Assembly (NCBI RefSeq): GCF_001039355.2
Contig: NW_019775391.1
Span: forward strand, 117,041-181,040
Source: Lingula anatina
Lineage: Eukaryota; Brachiopoda; Lingulata; Lingulida; Lingulidae
Direction of reading: 5' to 3'
Length of the DNA: 64,000 bases
Shown: positions 38,696 through 48,945 of the stretch, piece after piece
How the letters are laid out: every line of letters begins with the position of its first letter
How positions within the stretch are numbered: the first letter of the stretch is position 1
The notes under the pieces: model-generated
The model's database searches: none
What the model was told of the DNA's origin: nothing
Seen by the model: the letters and a program-made list of their open reading frames with translations, nothing else
Program-made: the position numbers and the translations under genes

Positions 38696-38842
38696 TATTT
38701 ATTTATTTTTTTGCTACGTGGTACGCGGTTAACTGTATTCATTGGTCCTCCTGTGCTCTTCTGATAGGTTAAACGTTCAAAGAACCTCTAAAGTATTCCC
38801 TGCGACATCTAGTCTTTTTTTTTCTAATTTTCCTCATAAATT
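37513..38842. mobile_element. 1.3-kb foldback element with long inverted ends and microsatellite core
   Basis: The left arm starts TTATGAGGAAAAATAGAAAA (about 37517) and includes AGAGGTTCTTTGAACGTTTG and CTTATCAGAAGAGCA; the right arm holds the reverse complements (CTCTTCTGATAGGTTAAACG, CAAAGAACCTCT, TTTTCCTCATAAA). Farther inside, ATGACCATCAAAACATGTCG at about 37648 pairs with CGACATGTTTGATGGTCAT near 38505. The right arm also carries (AAAT)n, (AATTT)n, and (AAT)n(ATT)n runs. No transposase is visible. It lies in the B-C intergenic space. Confidence 0.7.
38422..38708. repeat. Block of simple repeats (AAAT)n, (AATTT)n, (AAT)n(ATT)n
   Basis: Consecutive runs: (AAAT)n about 38422-38472, (TTTAA)n about 38537-38580, (TTTA)n to 38600, then (AAT)n followed directly by (ATT)n to about 38695. 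The last two together form a perfect AT-only hairpin. Confidence 0.95.
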
Positions 38843-40260
38843 GAGGTCCATATTGAAAACTGCTCAATGTCTCGGAAGTAGCAACCAAGCTAATTTCGCT
38901 TCTCTCGACCTGAAGAATGCATTTCAGCAAAAAGAAGTTCACAGGAAAGAACATTGCAGGGTTAGTGTTCTGCCTTCTTGACTACGCGGCCAGGGCGACC
39001 TCGTATCACAAGAAAAAAAGTTTTTTTTCTAGATTCCGGTATTGCCAGCTCGATCTTGATTCATATATATAACCCATATCAGCAATACCGGCTCTAGCGA
39101 ACAGCGGCCATGTTACACTTCCGTCAATCAAATAGAACTGCTCCGCAGTGAATCTGCAGTTTAATGTCATCAGACCCAAATGAAACGTAAAACAGATTTA
39201 ATTCTGCTTTATTTAATTTTATTTGTTGTATTTAAGATGTAAAGTGAAAAAATAAATAATATTCTTCGAATAGAAAAGATATATCCAATGTTTTTGTATT
39301 TTTTGCTTATCAAAGAACATTTAGTCCTGAGATATACACGTGCAGCTACACTGTATGCCCGATACCACTATAAGGGCTGCATTAATGGCTACACCAAAAT
39401 CAGTTTTTGAAGTAGAATGTTGCTTGTATTGTGGCACTGACCTTCGACTGCAAGATATTTTCAATTCAAACTTCTAACTCCGCGTCAGGCACTTTAATTG
39501 CTTCTTGTCTCGTCTGCACGAGATAACTTCAGCGCAAGGCGGTAAAGGCAGCTCCAGGCGGCCAAACCTGTGACATACGAGACTTATGACTTCCAAACAT
39601 GAATCCAGGCGGACACAGCTGTGACGTGTGACTACCAAATATGGAAGCGCCCCAGGCAAAATTTTGAAGAAGAACGCCCTCAGATTGTCGCTGTTCGTCA
39701 GAGCTAGTAAAAGCGACTCCATCACAAGGTATATTTAACAAGCTAGCTTTTACGTTGCTCTGACACTCAGGGTACATAGTACAGATGTCATCCGCACCTG
39801 GCACTTTGATATAGATACTGAAAGTGACACGAATACCTAAACTGACGATGTATTTTAACAAAATCAATAGTGGACCATGTTATATTTCATGAGTCTCAGG
39901 TCGCATTCAGAACAGTGGTTTAACTTGTCCAAGCGTCAAATATGGCCGACCCACTTGAATACTTCCCCACGGAAAATCTAGCTGGGACTAACTTTGAATG
40001 TAAAATGGATTCATTATCCGTTGGTAAGTATGGGAAAATTGTTGTTTACTCCAAGAAAATTCGTTTTTTGGCCAATGATATTTTGGAAGACGGAATAACT
40101 ATGGCCATTCATCTGCACTCATCTACACTGTTAAGGTTTTGGTAAAAAATGACAACATCTCCCATCTGGCTATGTAACATATTACAATATGACATCATAT
40201 CGACATCAACCATCTGGTTCAGAACAGGGCCTTAGAAGCAGTGTCCGCCCTTGTAAGGAT
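38843..40260. other. Intergenic stretch upstream of copy C
   Basis: No coding exon recognised. At about 39900-39960 it has one half of the CATTCAGAACA-family element and at 39985-40075 the inner half of the TTAAAGGG element, joined as a composite. From about 40090 on it matches the promoter-proximal region of gene B. Confidence 0.55.
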
Positions 40261-40339
40261 CAATATGTTACGCATGTTCGGTCTAAATGTCTCGCTTGAT
40301 GCATTGTTGTCTAAGTTATCAACGGATAATCATCTCGAC

Positions 40340-43300
40340 ATGGACAGCGTTGTAAGGTAAGCACCGCTACAGAGCAACTATAGGAATTAAACCAGAAAAA
40401 ACGGGTAATATGTATTCGCGTTGTGAAGTCTCATAAAGCTACTTTTATTCTTAAAATAATATCTTTGATTCATAGGTAATGGAGGGGATGTTTAGAGACA
40501 TGCGATGGAACGAGGAGAAAGCAAAAGAAAAAAAGAGAAATTATTTAAAAGCGATTAATAGTTGATAGTCGAGGACATGATACCAAAAAGGCCAGAGAGT
40601 CGATCATACATTGAGCAGACTATTTCTGAAAACTATATATCGTTTTTTTTTTCTTTATAAATGTAGTTATACTTATATAGCAGTTCTGTATTCCTCTGAC
40701 GTACTTTTGAGGCACTTTTGCAATAGTTGTTCCTATGGCATTATATGTTACGTATGACACTGAGAGATGTGTCTGCCATTGACAACAAGCTGTTAGACTG
40801 ACCGTGTCACACTCGTTATATATATCTTTGCCGTTTTCTGTTATACCCTTGTTAATGTTTTTGTTGCCCTGGTGATTTGACGCGAAATACGATTTTGCCG
40901 TGTACTTCAAACCTGCTCACATTTTGTAATCTTAGTTTGAAAAATCAGGTGCTGGCTTTTAAATGATTGATGGGTAGTACGCAATAGGTAGTACGCGGAA
41001 GTCCGCTAGGAACCGTAGTCCGCTCGTCATAACTTTTTCCAGGTGACATTCATCCCATATACCTCCCCTAACTAACCCTAACCTGTACTAATAATATGGG
41101 AGCCCGGACTTCCATTCCCCTTACAACGGCCTCACTTGCCGCGTGTTATTCGCGGTTACGTATTGGGGGTTGTTGCGGCAAACTTTTTAGCGGGTGGCCA
41201 TATTTGATCCTCGGATCTTTTTTCCTCGCCGTTGGGCATGCAGCTATATTCAAAGTATTAGGGAACTACCTCACTTTTCCAATACTAACATGGCACTGTC
41301 ATTTCAAAATATTACCTTGTGAATCTTTGCAGTATAAAAGTGTTCATTGTGGCCTCGTTCCTCGTCATCGTGGCAACGGCGAATGCTGGCAGTGGACCAG
41401 GGCACAACGACCGCCGTGACACCTGCTCCAACAGTGCCACCCCCTGCTATGACTATGTTCTCACCTCCATTATGGACGGAAGAACAGAAAATAGATTTCG
41501 CCAAAACCGCAGCGAGATTCTTGCTCATCATCAACTGGTAGGGAGAACTGAATCTGACGCCATTCAGGAGGGGAAAATGGCCACCGAATGGCTGAAGGTA
41601 TCGGGTTCTTTTGCTTTTGTATCTTAAAAGCAGTCCGTTTATACTTTATCACAACTTAATTGAATTTTATTCAATTTTCAATAGACTGTTGTCAACTAGA
41701 CCGACTAATATAGGTTCAAATGTTATCAAAATCTCTGGCATCATAGTTTAAAAAATTAAACCTTTGTTAATAACGCATCAAATTCGATAACTCTACCTGT
41801 AGTTTTATACCGAACTGATTCTATCTACAATCAAGTAAGAATTATTAGTCAATGTTTCAAAAAGCTTTTAGATATTTCGACAGGTTAAAATGGCTCCATA
41901 GTACAATCGCAGCCTGTTATATATATGTTGATTAGCAAATACATATACATAGTCACTTAGGATATTCCAGATACAATCCACTGATTGTAAGATTTATAAC
42001 AAACAAAAGAAAACTAGGTCACGAAACGATATATTTCAGGGTATAGAACCTTGAAAAGCTGACATCGTTATTTTATGAGGGTCATTGTCAATGTCAATCT
42101 TCACAGTTATTTAACACGCTTAGATGTCACTGCCTATTGTGTCTCAACATCGTTGCATTTCCTTCAGACGAAATACGGCATTGACTTCACCGATGTGGAG
42201 GACGACGTATACATAGATGGCACCAAGGCTATAACCAGCGCTGACGGCTCTTTAACTTTCAGAACGTTCATAGCGGACCCTGCCACCAGATACAGACTGG
42301 TATTAGCCAGCAGACAACATGAGGTGGAGTTCTTTAACTCTCCGATTTCTAATGTAGGTAAGTGAACACAATGGAGGCCGTTGAGACAATGTGCACCAAA
42401 ACATTGGTCAAAAAGTTTGCCCCACCCTAATTCAATGATATTTTTTACAAGGTTAAAATACCTATTAAAATACCAGGTATCATATCTACAAGAAATAGCT
42501 TGATTCTTCAGCAAAACCAGATTTCTTCCAGCGATGGTCGACTAGGTTCCGTTACCTCTAGGGTCACTGAACGTAGCTTTTTCGGCTGATATGTCACTAA
42601 TCTGCAAGAGCTGACTTCGTGGTTAAGTCCAGGCTTCATCATGACAGCACACTTGCGCACAGTTCTAGTCTAGCGACTGATTTCTTGCAGAAACTCAATG
42701 TTCCGTGGATGGAACAACCATCTTCAAGCCCTGATATTCACCCTGCTGAGCATCTGTGGCATGAATTGGAATGTGCAATGCAGATGAGAACCAACACTAT
42801 TATAATCTGGACCAACTCCACCAAAGTCTGGACCAAAGTTGTTTAGAAAGAATGGGCCAATATTACACAAAATAGAAGTGTTACCCTTGCTTAAGGCTGA
42901 TCGCGCCGCCTACAAGAGATAATTGCAGTGAGCAGTAGACCCAAACGCTATTAGACACGTGGCCTTTACCGAGGGCCTCTTAATGCTAATTGTGTGTAAA
43001 TTCGGTGACATTTGGTAATTTTATTTCAATTTAATACACATTTCTTTACCTCTGTGGAGACCAATTCAGTTTTGAATAAATAAAATATATAAAATATGGA
43101 TGTCTTCACCGCTATTTTGTATATTCTGAACCATTAATTATGTCAGATATGGTATGCGGAATAAATCCAGTGGAGATGGTCTTTAAATATAATATTGAAA
43201 TAAGTCACATTAATACTATTTTATCATTGTTCATAGCCTCGGTAGCATACCACCGATCTCAAACTCCGTCTATGATATCACGTGTATCAATCTTTCAGGC

Positions 43301-43669
43301 TGGATAGTCAGGGTGAACGACGATTATCAAGCCGGCGGTACCTTTAACATGGTTTTACCAAAGGGAAGCACTATTTTCTACGGCGATTACGTTATTCCCC
43401 TTTGTGACAGCATAGGAAAGAAGAGTAAAACCCGGCTGAATAAAAACAACTTCTACTACGGCAATCCTTCATGCCGCAATATCTTCAACCAGTCCATACT
43501 GAAGATCCACTATGAAAGTAATACATACTTTTCAAGTATCGGCGTTATTGACTCTGTCCTCAAGGAAACGTCGTGGGGGATTGGCAAAGCACGAGGGGCG
43601 GTGTTTTCAGAACCCGGCAATAAAGTTTCTGTTCGCAATGTGTTGACTTTTCCCGTGTCACAGCCATAA
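40340..43669 (+). CDS. Secreted protein of unrecognised family, copy C
   Basis: Exons: 40340-40356, 41333-41597, 42168-42357, 43299-43669; phases 2, 0, 1; 280 residues. Signal peptide: MDSVVS joined to IKVFIVASFLVIVATANA. The mature start is GSGPGHNDRRDTC, then TPCYDYVLTSIMDG, TKYGIDFTDVEDD, YGDYVIPLC, CRNIFNQSILKIHYES and NVLTFPVSQP. The late cysteine of other copies (IDC) is Ser here (GVIDSVLKE), leaving four. Its promoter reads GGTCTAAATGTC, a TATA box short by four bases compared with B. All splice sites are intact. Intron 1 carries an extra MITE and intron 3 a Tc1 relic. It may be weakly expressed or on its way to decay; the frame is still open. Confidence 0.82.
40996..41113. mobile_element. 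Small element with GGAAGTCCG ends in intron 1 of gene C
   Basis: Begins GGAAGTCCGCTAGGAACCGT and ends GGGAGCCCGGACTTCC, a 9-base inverted pair. A reverse-orientation relative lies at about 48075-48202 downstream of copy D, sharing CTAGGAACCGTAG, CATCCCATATA-type and TATGGGAGCCC-type words. It splits the older foldback element that gene B still has in one piece. Confidence 0.65.
42530..42910 (+). mobile_element. Relic of a Tc1/mariner transposase in intron 3 of gene C
   Basis: The open frame at 42619-42846 reads HHDSTLAHSSSLATDFLQKL then SSPDIHPAEHLWHEL, matching the C-terminal catalytic part of Tc1-type transposases (usual form: DNAPCHTA..., SPDLNPIEHLWDEL). The third acidic residue lies in ...AEHLW (normally the E of PIEHLW). 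Upstream parts are missing and the frame ends early, with EWANI-type sequence following at 42849. It is a dead fragment in the same direction as gene C. Confidence 0.85.
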
Positions 43670-43864
43670 ATAAGAGAGTTCCATATCTTCTGGCACTTGA
43701 TTTAATGCATATTAATAATGTAAAGAGTAGAATACTTAAATGGAGATAATTTGAAATAGCCTTAAGGGTATTGTTACCCTTTATTTTCATCCAGATGCCG
43801 AGAATGAGGTTTTTCCTGTATCTAATTATTCAATAATGCATCTTTCTTTGTGCTGCTTGGAAAC

Positions 43865-43870
43865 AATAAA
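43865..43870 (+). promoter_or_regulatory. Likely poly(A) signal of gene C
   Basis: AATAAA in the same context as the signal after gene B, about 196 bases after the stop. Confidence 0.65.
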
Positions 43871-44100
43871 AAACACTCGAAAATATAAAATATCGGTGTT
43901 AACATTTCTTGTTGCAATGTATAAGCATAGGCTTAATAGTCTATCTAACACCTTTATATTTTGAGGTGAGATAACAGTCAGTATGGGGCGTAATTTTATC
44001 CTTAACGAGATTTGACTACATGTCTTTGGGCTACAATGTCTTGTCGTCGTTTTGGTTTAAATACTTTTGTTATGGAGTTATGACTTATGAGCCCCTAATT

Positions 44101-44252
44101 TAAGAATGGCGTGATTTTTTTCTTCAGTCAACAGCTTAATATTGAGATAGTTTTTACCTCCAGTAAGCTAGACATCGAAATGTTGGAGGTAAAAATCTCA
44201 ATATTAATCAGCTAAATGAAAAAAAAAAAGAAAAAAAATCACACCATTCTTA
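44101..44252. mobile_element. Hairpin MITE downstream of gene C
   Basis: TAAGAATGGCGTGATTTTTT at 44101 pairs with AAAAATCACACCATTCTTA ending 44252, and TTAATATTGAGATAGTTTTTACCTCCA-type sequence pairs with GGAGGTAAAAATCTCAATATTAA. The loop is about 25 bases. Class unknown. Confidence 0.8.
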
Positions 44253-44287
44253 TAACATAACACAGCTGATGAAATTCTTCTCAGACC

Positions 44288-45190
44288 CTAATTTAATATT
44301 TTCATAAGACAAAGGCATTATTTTGCTTTATCAACGATAAAATCTGAACTAAAACTTTTGAGAAAGTCGCTATCAGAGTTTTGGGGAACTAAATGGTGTC
44401 ATTAAAGCGGCGCTAAAACGGTGATCGTGGATGGTCAGGAGGAGAACTTTGAGAAATCGATTTTTTAGTTTTTACACCAATATCGCAAGTATGAGGTCAC
44501 CCGTAGGATGAAATATGCGTAGATACTATTTATTTTAGTCACTGAATACTGAAGATCTATCTATTACCCAAAAGAATATATGTAAGGCAGTTAATAAGGA
44601 GTTTTGGTGGAAGGATGACATCTTGGCCACTGTGTAACGTCAAACAAGTCTAGAAAACGTGCGAGAATCTGCGTTAGGTGTAGCTAATATTTAAGCAAAA
44701 AGAGAGAAACTCTATATGCCGGAAATGCCATCTTTGAAAGCAATACAAAAGTAATACATAGAACATGTTGACTACGTACACTGTTGTACAAAAGACTGTA
44801 GTTTTACAAAAAGAATAAACAACCAGGAAAACCATGTGTAAGACCCCATTCCCACAGATTTTAGATCGATCTATCCCTGTGGGGAGTCTCACTAGATTAC
44901 GGTCAGCTTAGCCGGCTTCAGCGTCTGTCCCGCCTACTAAAAGCTGTAAGGGGATAATTAACTACCGTGAGCGCTCGGCTGACTGCAATTTAGCGTGAAC
45001 CCCCAGGGAGTTAGGTCGATCCGGATGGATCAATCTAAATCTCTGGGAATGCACTCTAAGTTTCTGTCTTGTATACCTTGTCACACCGTCTTCCATTATA
45101 AGCAGGTACGCGAGTCTTAGAGAAGACCGTTGTTGTCCTTGTACACCCTATGGTTTAACGCTGAGCACACATATATCAAAGACAGAGGCA
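44288..45190. repeat. Duplicated block, first copy (second at 46384-47302)
   Basis: From CTAATTTAATATTTTCATAA at 44288 the sequence is nearly identical to that starting at 46384, right after the N at 46383. The two copies carry related MITEs at different positions and in opposite orientation. Similarity continues past the MITE positions to about TTAGAGAAG(A/C)CCGTTGTTG and CAAAGACAGAGGCAAAGATT. The far part resembles intron-3 sequence of the secreted-protein genes. Confidence 0.85.
44842..45056. mobile_element. Harbinger-like MITE with TAA target duplication, copy 1
   Basis: About 215 bases, flanked by TAA on both sides (44839-44841 and 45057-45059). The empty site survives in the second block (GTGTAAGTTTCTG at about 46928). 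Ends: GACCCCATTCCCACAGA and, inverted, GAGTGCATTCCCAGAGA. A 3-base TAA/TTA duplication is typical of PIF/Harbinger elements. Confidence 0.85.
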
Positions 45191-46382
45191 AAGATTTGTT
45201 ATGACAACTACACTCGTTGATCAACACATTCAAATCTACACAATATGTGAGAATCTTCAATATCTTCAAATCTACACAATATGCAAGCACAAACAAACAC
45301 AAGCGCGAAAGATACGCACATAGGCATCAAAATTTCAACATGGCGCCGATCATGTGAGCACGCTGTCCGCTTAGAATATGTTTGCTTTATATTCACTAAT
45401 TTGGGCAAATGTAACATAGAACACATACAAAAATTATTAGGAAAGAGTACACTTAACTTCACAGAGTTGGGAAAACACGTGTATGTATGTTTATACTTTA
45501 AATTGGTGTTATGTATTTGTGTGCTACTGTTTATGTGTCAGTTACAAAATAAAGTTTATTAAACATTTCAAAATTCACTTCCTAGATATCAAACTCAATT
45601 CTCCAACTTCATTCCATGCACTTCTGCCACCGTTAATTAATGTGTGAGAGTAATTGGAAACGTTCGCCAATCAACTACAAACAAACAACAAAAATGTAGG
45701 TTTTCTAAGTCAGCTTTATTCCCGCTGTCATATGTCCTGTATACTCTCCTACTAGTTCTTATGAACTTTATTTAATTTTCTATCACAATGTTCTAGCTTC
45801 GAATTCGACCATGATATAACTAAAAAGGCGCACGGCATCGCAAGGGGCGTCACTGCGTCTCCAGTAGACAGATGGTCGGGGGGGGGGGGGGAAGTCATTT
45901 TTGTGGAAATCATTTTAGATAACTTAAAACGAGACTGTGGACATACGAGACTTTCCGCGTGAGGGTTAAATATGCATGGGACTGATCTCAATAAAAACGC
46001 AACGCAAAGCTTTAATATTTCACACTAATAAAGGCAAAAAGATGATTAACTGAGAGTAATATGAGTGTATTCTGTGAGAACCCAACCTTGCCACTTTCTG
46101 GACGATTTGCCTGGTGGTTAGAAAAAAGTGCACTTAAATTAATGAAGTGATTGGTTATCTTCCATCAGATGTCTCTGCATAAAAAATGGGGTTTGGGAAG
46201 GCCGAATAACTATGGTCATTCATCTGCAGTCATGTATAATATTAGGTATTAAGTAAGATATGACATTTCTCATCTGGCTGTGTAACATATTGCAATATTA
46301 CATCATATCGACACCAACCATCTGGTTCACTACAGGGTCCCGCCCTTATAAGGATCAACATGTTACTCCTGGCCCCCGTTTC
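45191..46382. other. Intergenic stretch before the N at 46383
   Basis: The part 45560-46370 resembles the upstream regions of copies B and C, ending in GGATCAACATGTTACTCCTG where B and C have GTTACGC(C/A)TG shortly before their TATA boxes. The next bases, GCCCCCGTTTC, break the match and the N follows. Thus the promoter of copy D is probably cut by the gap. A G run lies at 45880-45891. Confidence 0.55.
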
Positions 46383-46383
46383 N

Positions 46384-47302
46384 CTAATTTAATATTTTCA
46401 TAAGACAAAGGCATTATTTTGCTTTATCAACGATAAAATCTGAACTAAAACTTTTGAGAAAGTCGCTATCAGAGTTTTGGGGAACTAAATGGTGTCATTA
46501 AAGCGGCGCTAAAACGGTGATCGTGGATGGTCAGGAGGAGAAGTTTGAGAAATCGATTTTTAGTTTTTACACCAATATCGCAAGTATGAGGTCACCCGTA
46601 GGATGAAATATGCGTAGATACTATTTATTTTAGTCACTGAATACTGAAGATCTATTACCCAAAAGAATATATGTAAGGCAGTTAATAAGGAGTTTTGGTG
46701 GAAGGATGACATCTTGGCCACTGTGTAACGTCAAACAAGTCTAGAAAACGTGCGAGAATCTGCGTTAGGTGTAGCTAATATTTAAGCAAAAAGAGTGAAA
46801 CTCTATATGCCGGAATTGTCATCTTTGAAAGCAATACAAAAGTAATACATAGAACATGTTGACTACGTACACTGTTGTACAAAAGACTGTAGTTTTTAGA
46901 AAAAGAATAAACAACCAGGAAAACCATGTGTAAGTTTCTGTCTTGTATACCTTGTCGCACCGTCTTCCATTATACGCAGGTACGCGAGTCTTAGGGTGCA
47001 TTCCTAGAGATTTAGATCGATCCAGAGATTTAGATTTAGATCGACCTAACTCCCTGGAGATTCACGTCAAATTGCAGTCAGTCGAGCATGCACCATATTT
47101 AATTACCCCCTTACAGCTTTTAGTAGGCGGGACAGACGCTTAAGCCGGATAAGCTGACAGTAATCTAGTGAGACTCCCCACAGGGATAGATCGATTTAAA
47201 ATCTATGGGGATGGGGTCTTAGAGAAGCCCGTTGTTGTCCTTTTACACCCTATGATTTAACGCTGATCAAATATATATATCAAAGACAGAGGCAAAGATT
47301 TG
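46384..47302. repeat. Duplicated block, second copy
   Basis: Matches 44288-45190 closely and starts exactly after the N at 46383. It lacks the first MITE at its position but has its own related MITE at 46994-47218. Confidence 0.85.
46994..47218. mobile_element. Harbinger-like MITE with TTA target duplication, copy 2
   Basis: About 225 bases, flanked by TTA at 46991-46993 and 47219-47221; the empty site is preserved in the first block (GCGAGTCTTAGAGAAG, about 45110). Compared with copy 1 it lies in reverse orientation (left end GGGTGCATTCC, right end GGGGATGGGGTC). Confidence 0.85.
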
Positions 47303-47640
47303 TGGTGCAGGGTCGCAATACAAAACATCGGGCCATTGCCTTATGTGAAAAAAAAGAGGCCATCACTTTCCAAGTGACTAAATTATTTAGTAGAACAAGT
47401 AGAATAAGGCATCGAATCCAACTGGAGGAACGTACCGAGTACAGATTCTCGATTACCTTTTTTTCAGGAAAATTCATTTGGCAGGTAAATCCCGCGGAGA
47501 GAGCCTTTAAATATCATATTGAAAGAAGAAAAAATAAGTCTGCATCCACATTAATGCAGTTTTATCATTGTACACGTGCCTTTGTAGTATACCTCCGATA
47601 TCAGAGTCCGACTATGATAATAAGTGTATCAATATTTCAG

Positions 47641-48020
47641 GCTGGATGGTTATGGTGAACGACGACTATCAAGCCAGCGGTACCTTCAACATGGTTTTAC
47701 CAAAGGGAAGCACCATTTTATACTGCGATTACATCATTCCCCTTTGTGATAGCACTGGAAAGAATAACAAGAACAAAATGAGCAAGTACAACTTCTACTA
47801 CGGCAATCCTTCATGCCGCAATTTCTTCAACCAGTCAACATTGAAGATCCACTACGAAAGCGCGACGTACACTTTAGGTGTTGATGGCGTCTTCGTTATT
47901 GATTGTGTTGTCAAGGAGATGTCGTTTGGGACTGGCGTGGCACGCGGGGTGCTGATTATAGAAGACGGTAATAGATACTCTATTCGCAATGTGTTGACTT
48001 TTCCTGCGTCAAAGCCTTAA
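47641..48020 (+). pseudogene. Secreted-protein copy D, last exon only
   Basis: The last exon is intact: acceptor ATATTTCAG before 47641, [55 protein letters not shown], ending NVLTFPASKP and TAA. The preceding intron resembles intron 3 of gene C back to about 47480. No exon 1, 2 or 3 is found between the N at 46383 and here, so the gene is partial either because the assembly lost the segment or because it was deleted. It encodes YCDYIIPLC where other copies have YGDY, adding a cysteine. Confidence 0.75.
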
Positions 48021-48074
48021 ATGAGGATATTTCGTAAGTCCCGGTGTAACAGGAAAGGAAGTCCTAGGAATGGA

Positions 48075-48202
48075 CGCACGGGCTCCCATGTGATTAATAC
48101 AGATTACGGTTAGTCGGAGCATTGGGGTCAGTATATGGGACGAATATCACCTGTAAAAAGTAATGGGAAGTGGGCTACGGTTCCTAGCGGACTTCCACTC
48201 CT
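48075..48202. mobile_element. Reverse copy of the GGAAGTCCG element
   Basis: GGGCTCCCATGTG at the left and CTACGGTTCCTAGCGGACTTCC at the right are the reverse complement of the ends of the element at 40996-41113, with a diverged middle. Confidence 0.6.
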
Positions 48203-48310
48203 TTGACACCGGGAATGTCGTCTTCGAAAGTATTACAAAAGTGATACGCAGAACACGTTGAATACGCTTACTGTTGTACAGAAGACAGTAGGCCTTAGTT
48301 CTACAGAATG

Positions 48311-48316
48311 AATAAA
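48311..48316 (+). promoter_or_regulatory. Possible poly(A) signal of copy D
   Basis: AATAAA in CAGAATGAATAAACTTTC, about 290 bases after the stop. Confidence 0.4.
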
Positions 48317-48760
48317 CTTTCAGAAAAACAAATGGGTAAGTTTCTGCTATGTTTTATTCCTTGTCGCACCGCCTTCTATATATCTGACCCTATCCACTTC
48401 AAATCCCGCGGAACCTCGCTGGACGAGAAAAGACCTACGTATTATCTTCGCTGTTTCCTGTACGAGTGACCTGCCAGCAACTGTTTAAGTCACGTACTAT
48501 TTTTACTTTCTTTTTGGCAAGAATGCGCCCATATACTGCCATTAAGTTAATAGAATATTTAGTTCATTTTCATGGTGAGAAACGTATGTACCGTTTCCTA
48601 GCCACTACCATGAAAAACGATAAATTAATCCTAAATCATGTGGCGTGTTATTTTTAAACGGATGTTGCTAAATGGAATTTTGCTAGGTAGATATCGATTA
48701 AGTTTGACTTTCAAACTGCTCTTTCTATACTGTAAGGATTTTGACAAAAAGAAAAAGAGA

Positions 48761-48824
48761 TGACGTCACCCCCTAACTGGCCTGGGGGATGACGTCATCT
48801 GCTTCCACCAGGCCAGTTAGGGAC
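48761..48824. promoter_or_regulatory. Two TGACGTCA sites and a hairpin upstream of copy E
   Basis: Perfect TGACGTCA palindromes, the known CREB/ATF site, occur at 48761-48768 and 48790-48797. CCTAACTGGCCTGG between them pairs with CCAGGCCAGTTAGG at 48810-48823, forming a hairpin around the second site. The TATA box of copy E follows about 85 bases on. Use by CREB/ATF factors is inference. Confidence 0.5.
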
Positions 48825-48880
48825 AGGACTTTCGCAGCTGTTTTTACGCCATTCGAATGATAACTTTTGCCTGCTCGGGC

Positions 48881-48886
48881 TATAAA
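48881..48886 (+). promoter_or_regulatory. TATA box of pseudogene E
   Basis: TATAAA in GGGCTATAAATGTCTCG, about 60 bases before ATG at 48946, in the same setting as the TATA boxes of B and G. Confidence 0.7.
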
Positions 48887-48945
48887 TGTCTCGTCCGATA
48901 CAATATGGTAGGAGAAGTATCTTGTTAACACATCTGTTGCACGCC

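Noticed and set aside
45281-45562. 93-codon + strand frame
   Set aside because: Low-complexity Lys/Asn-rich reading of a block that matches intron and duplicated sequence; no homologue seen in the array.
47302-47640. Open frame before the last exon of D
   Set aside because: It runs through sequence homologous to intron 3 of C and has no family exon content.
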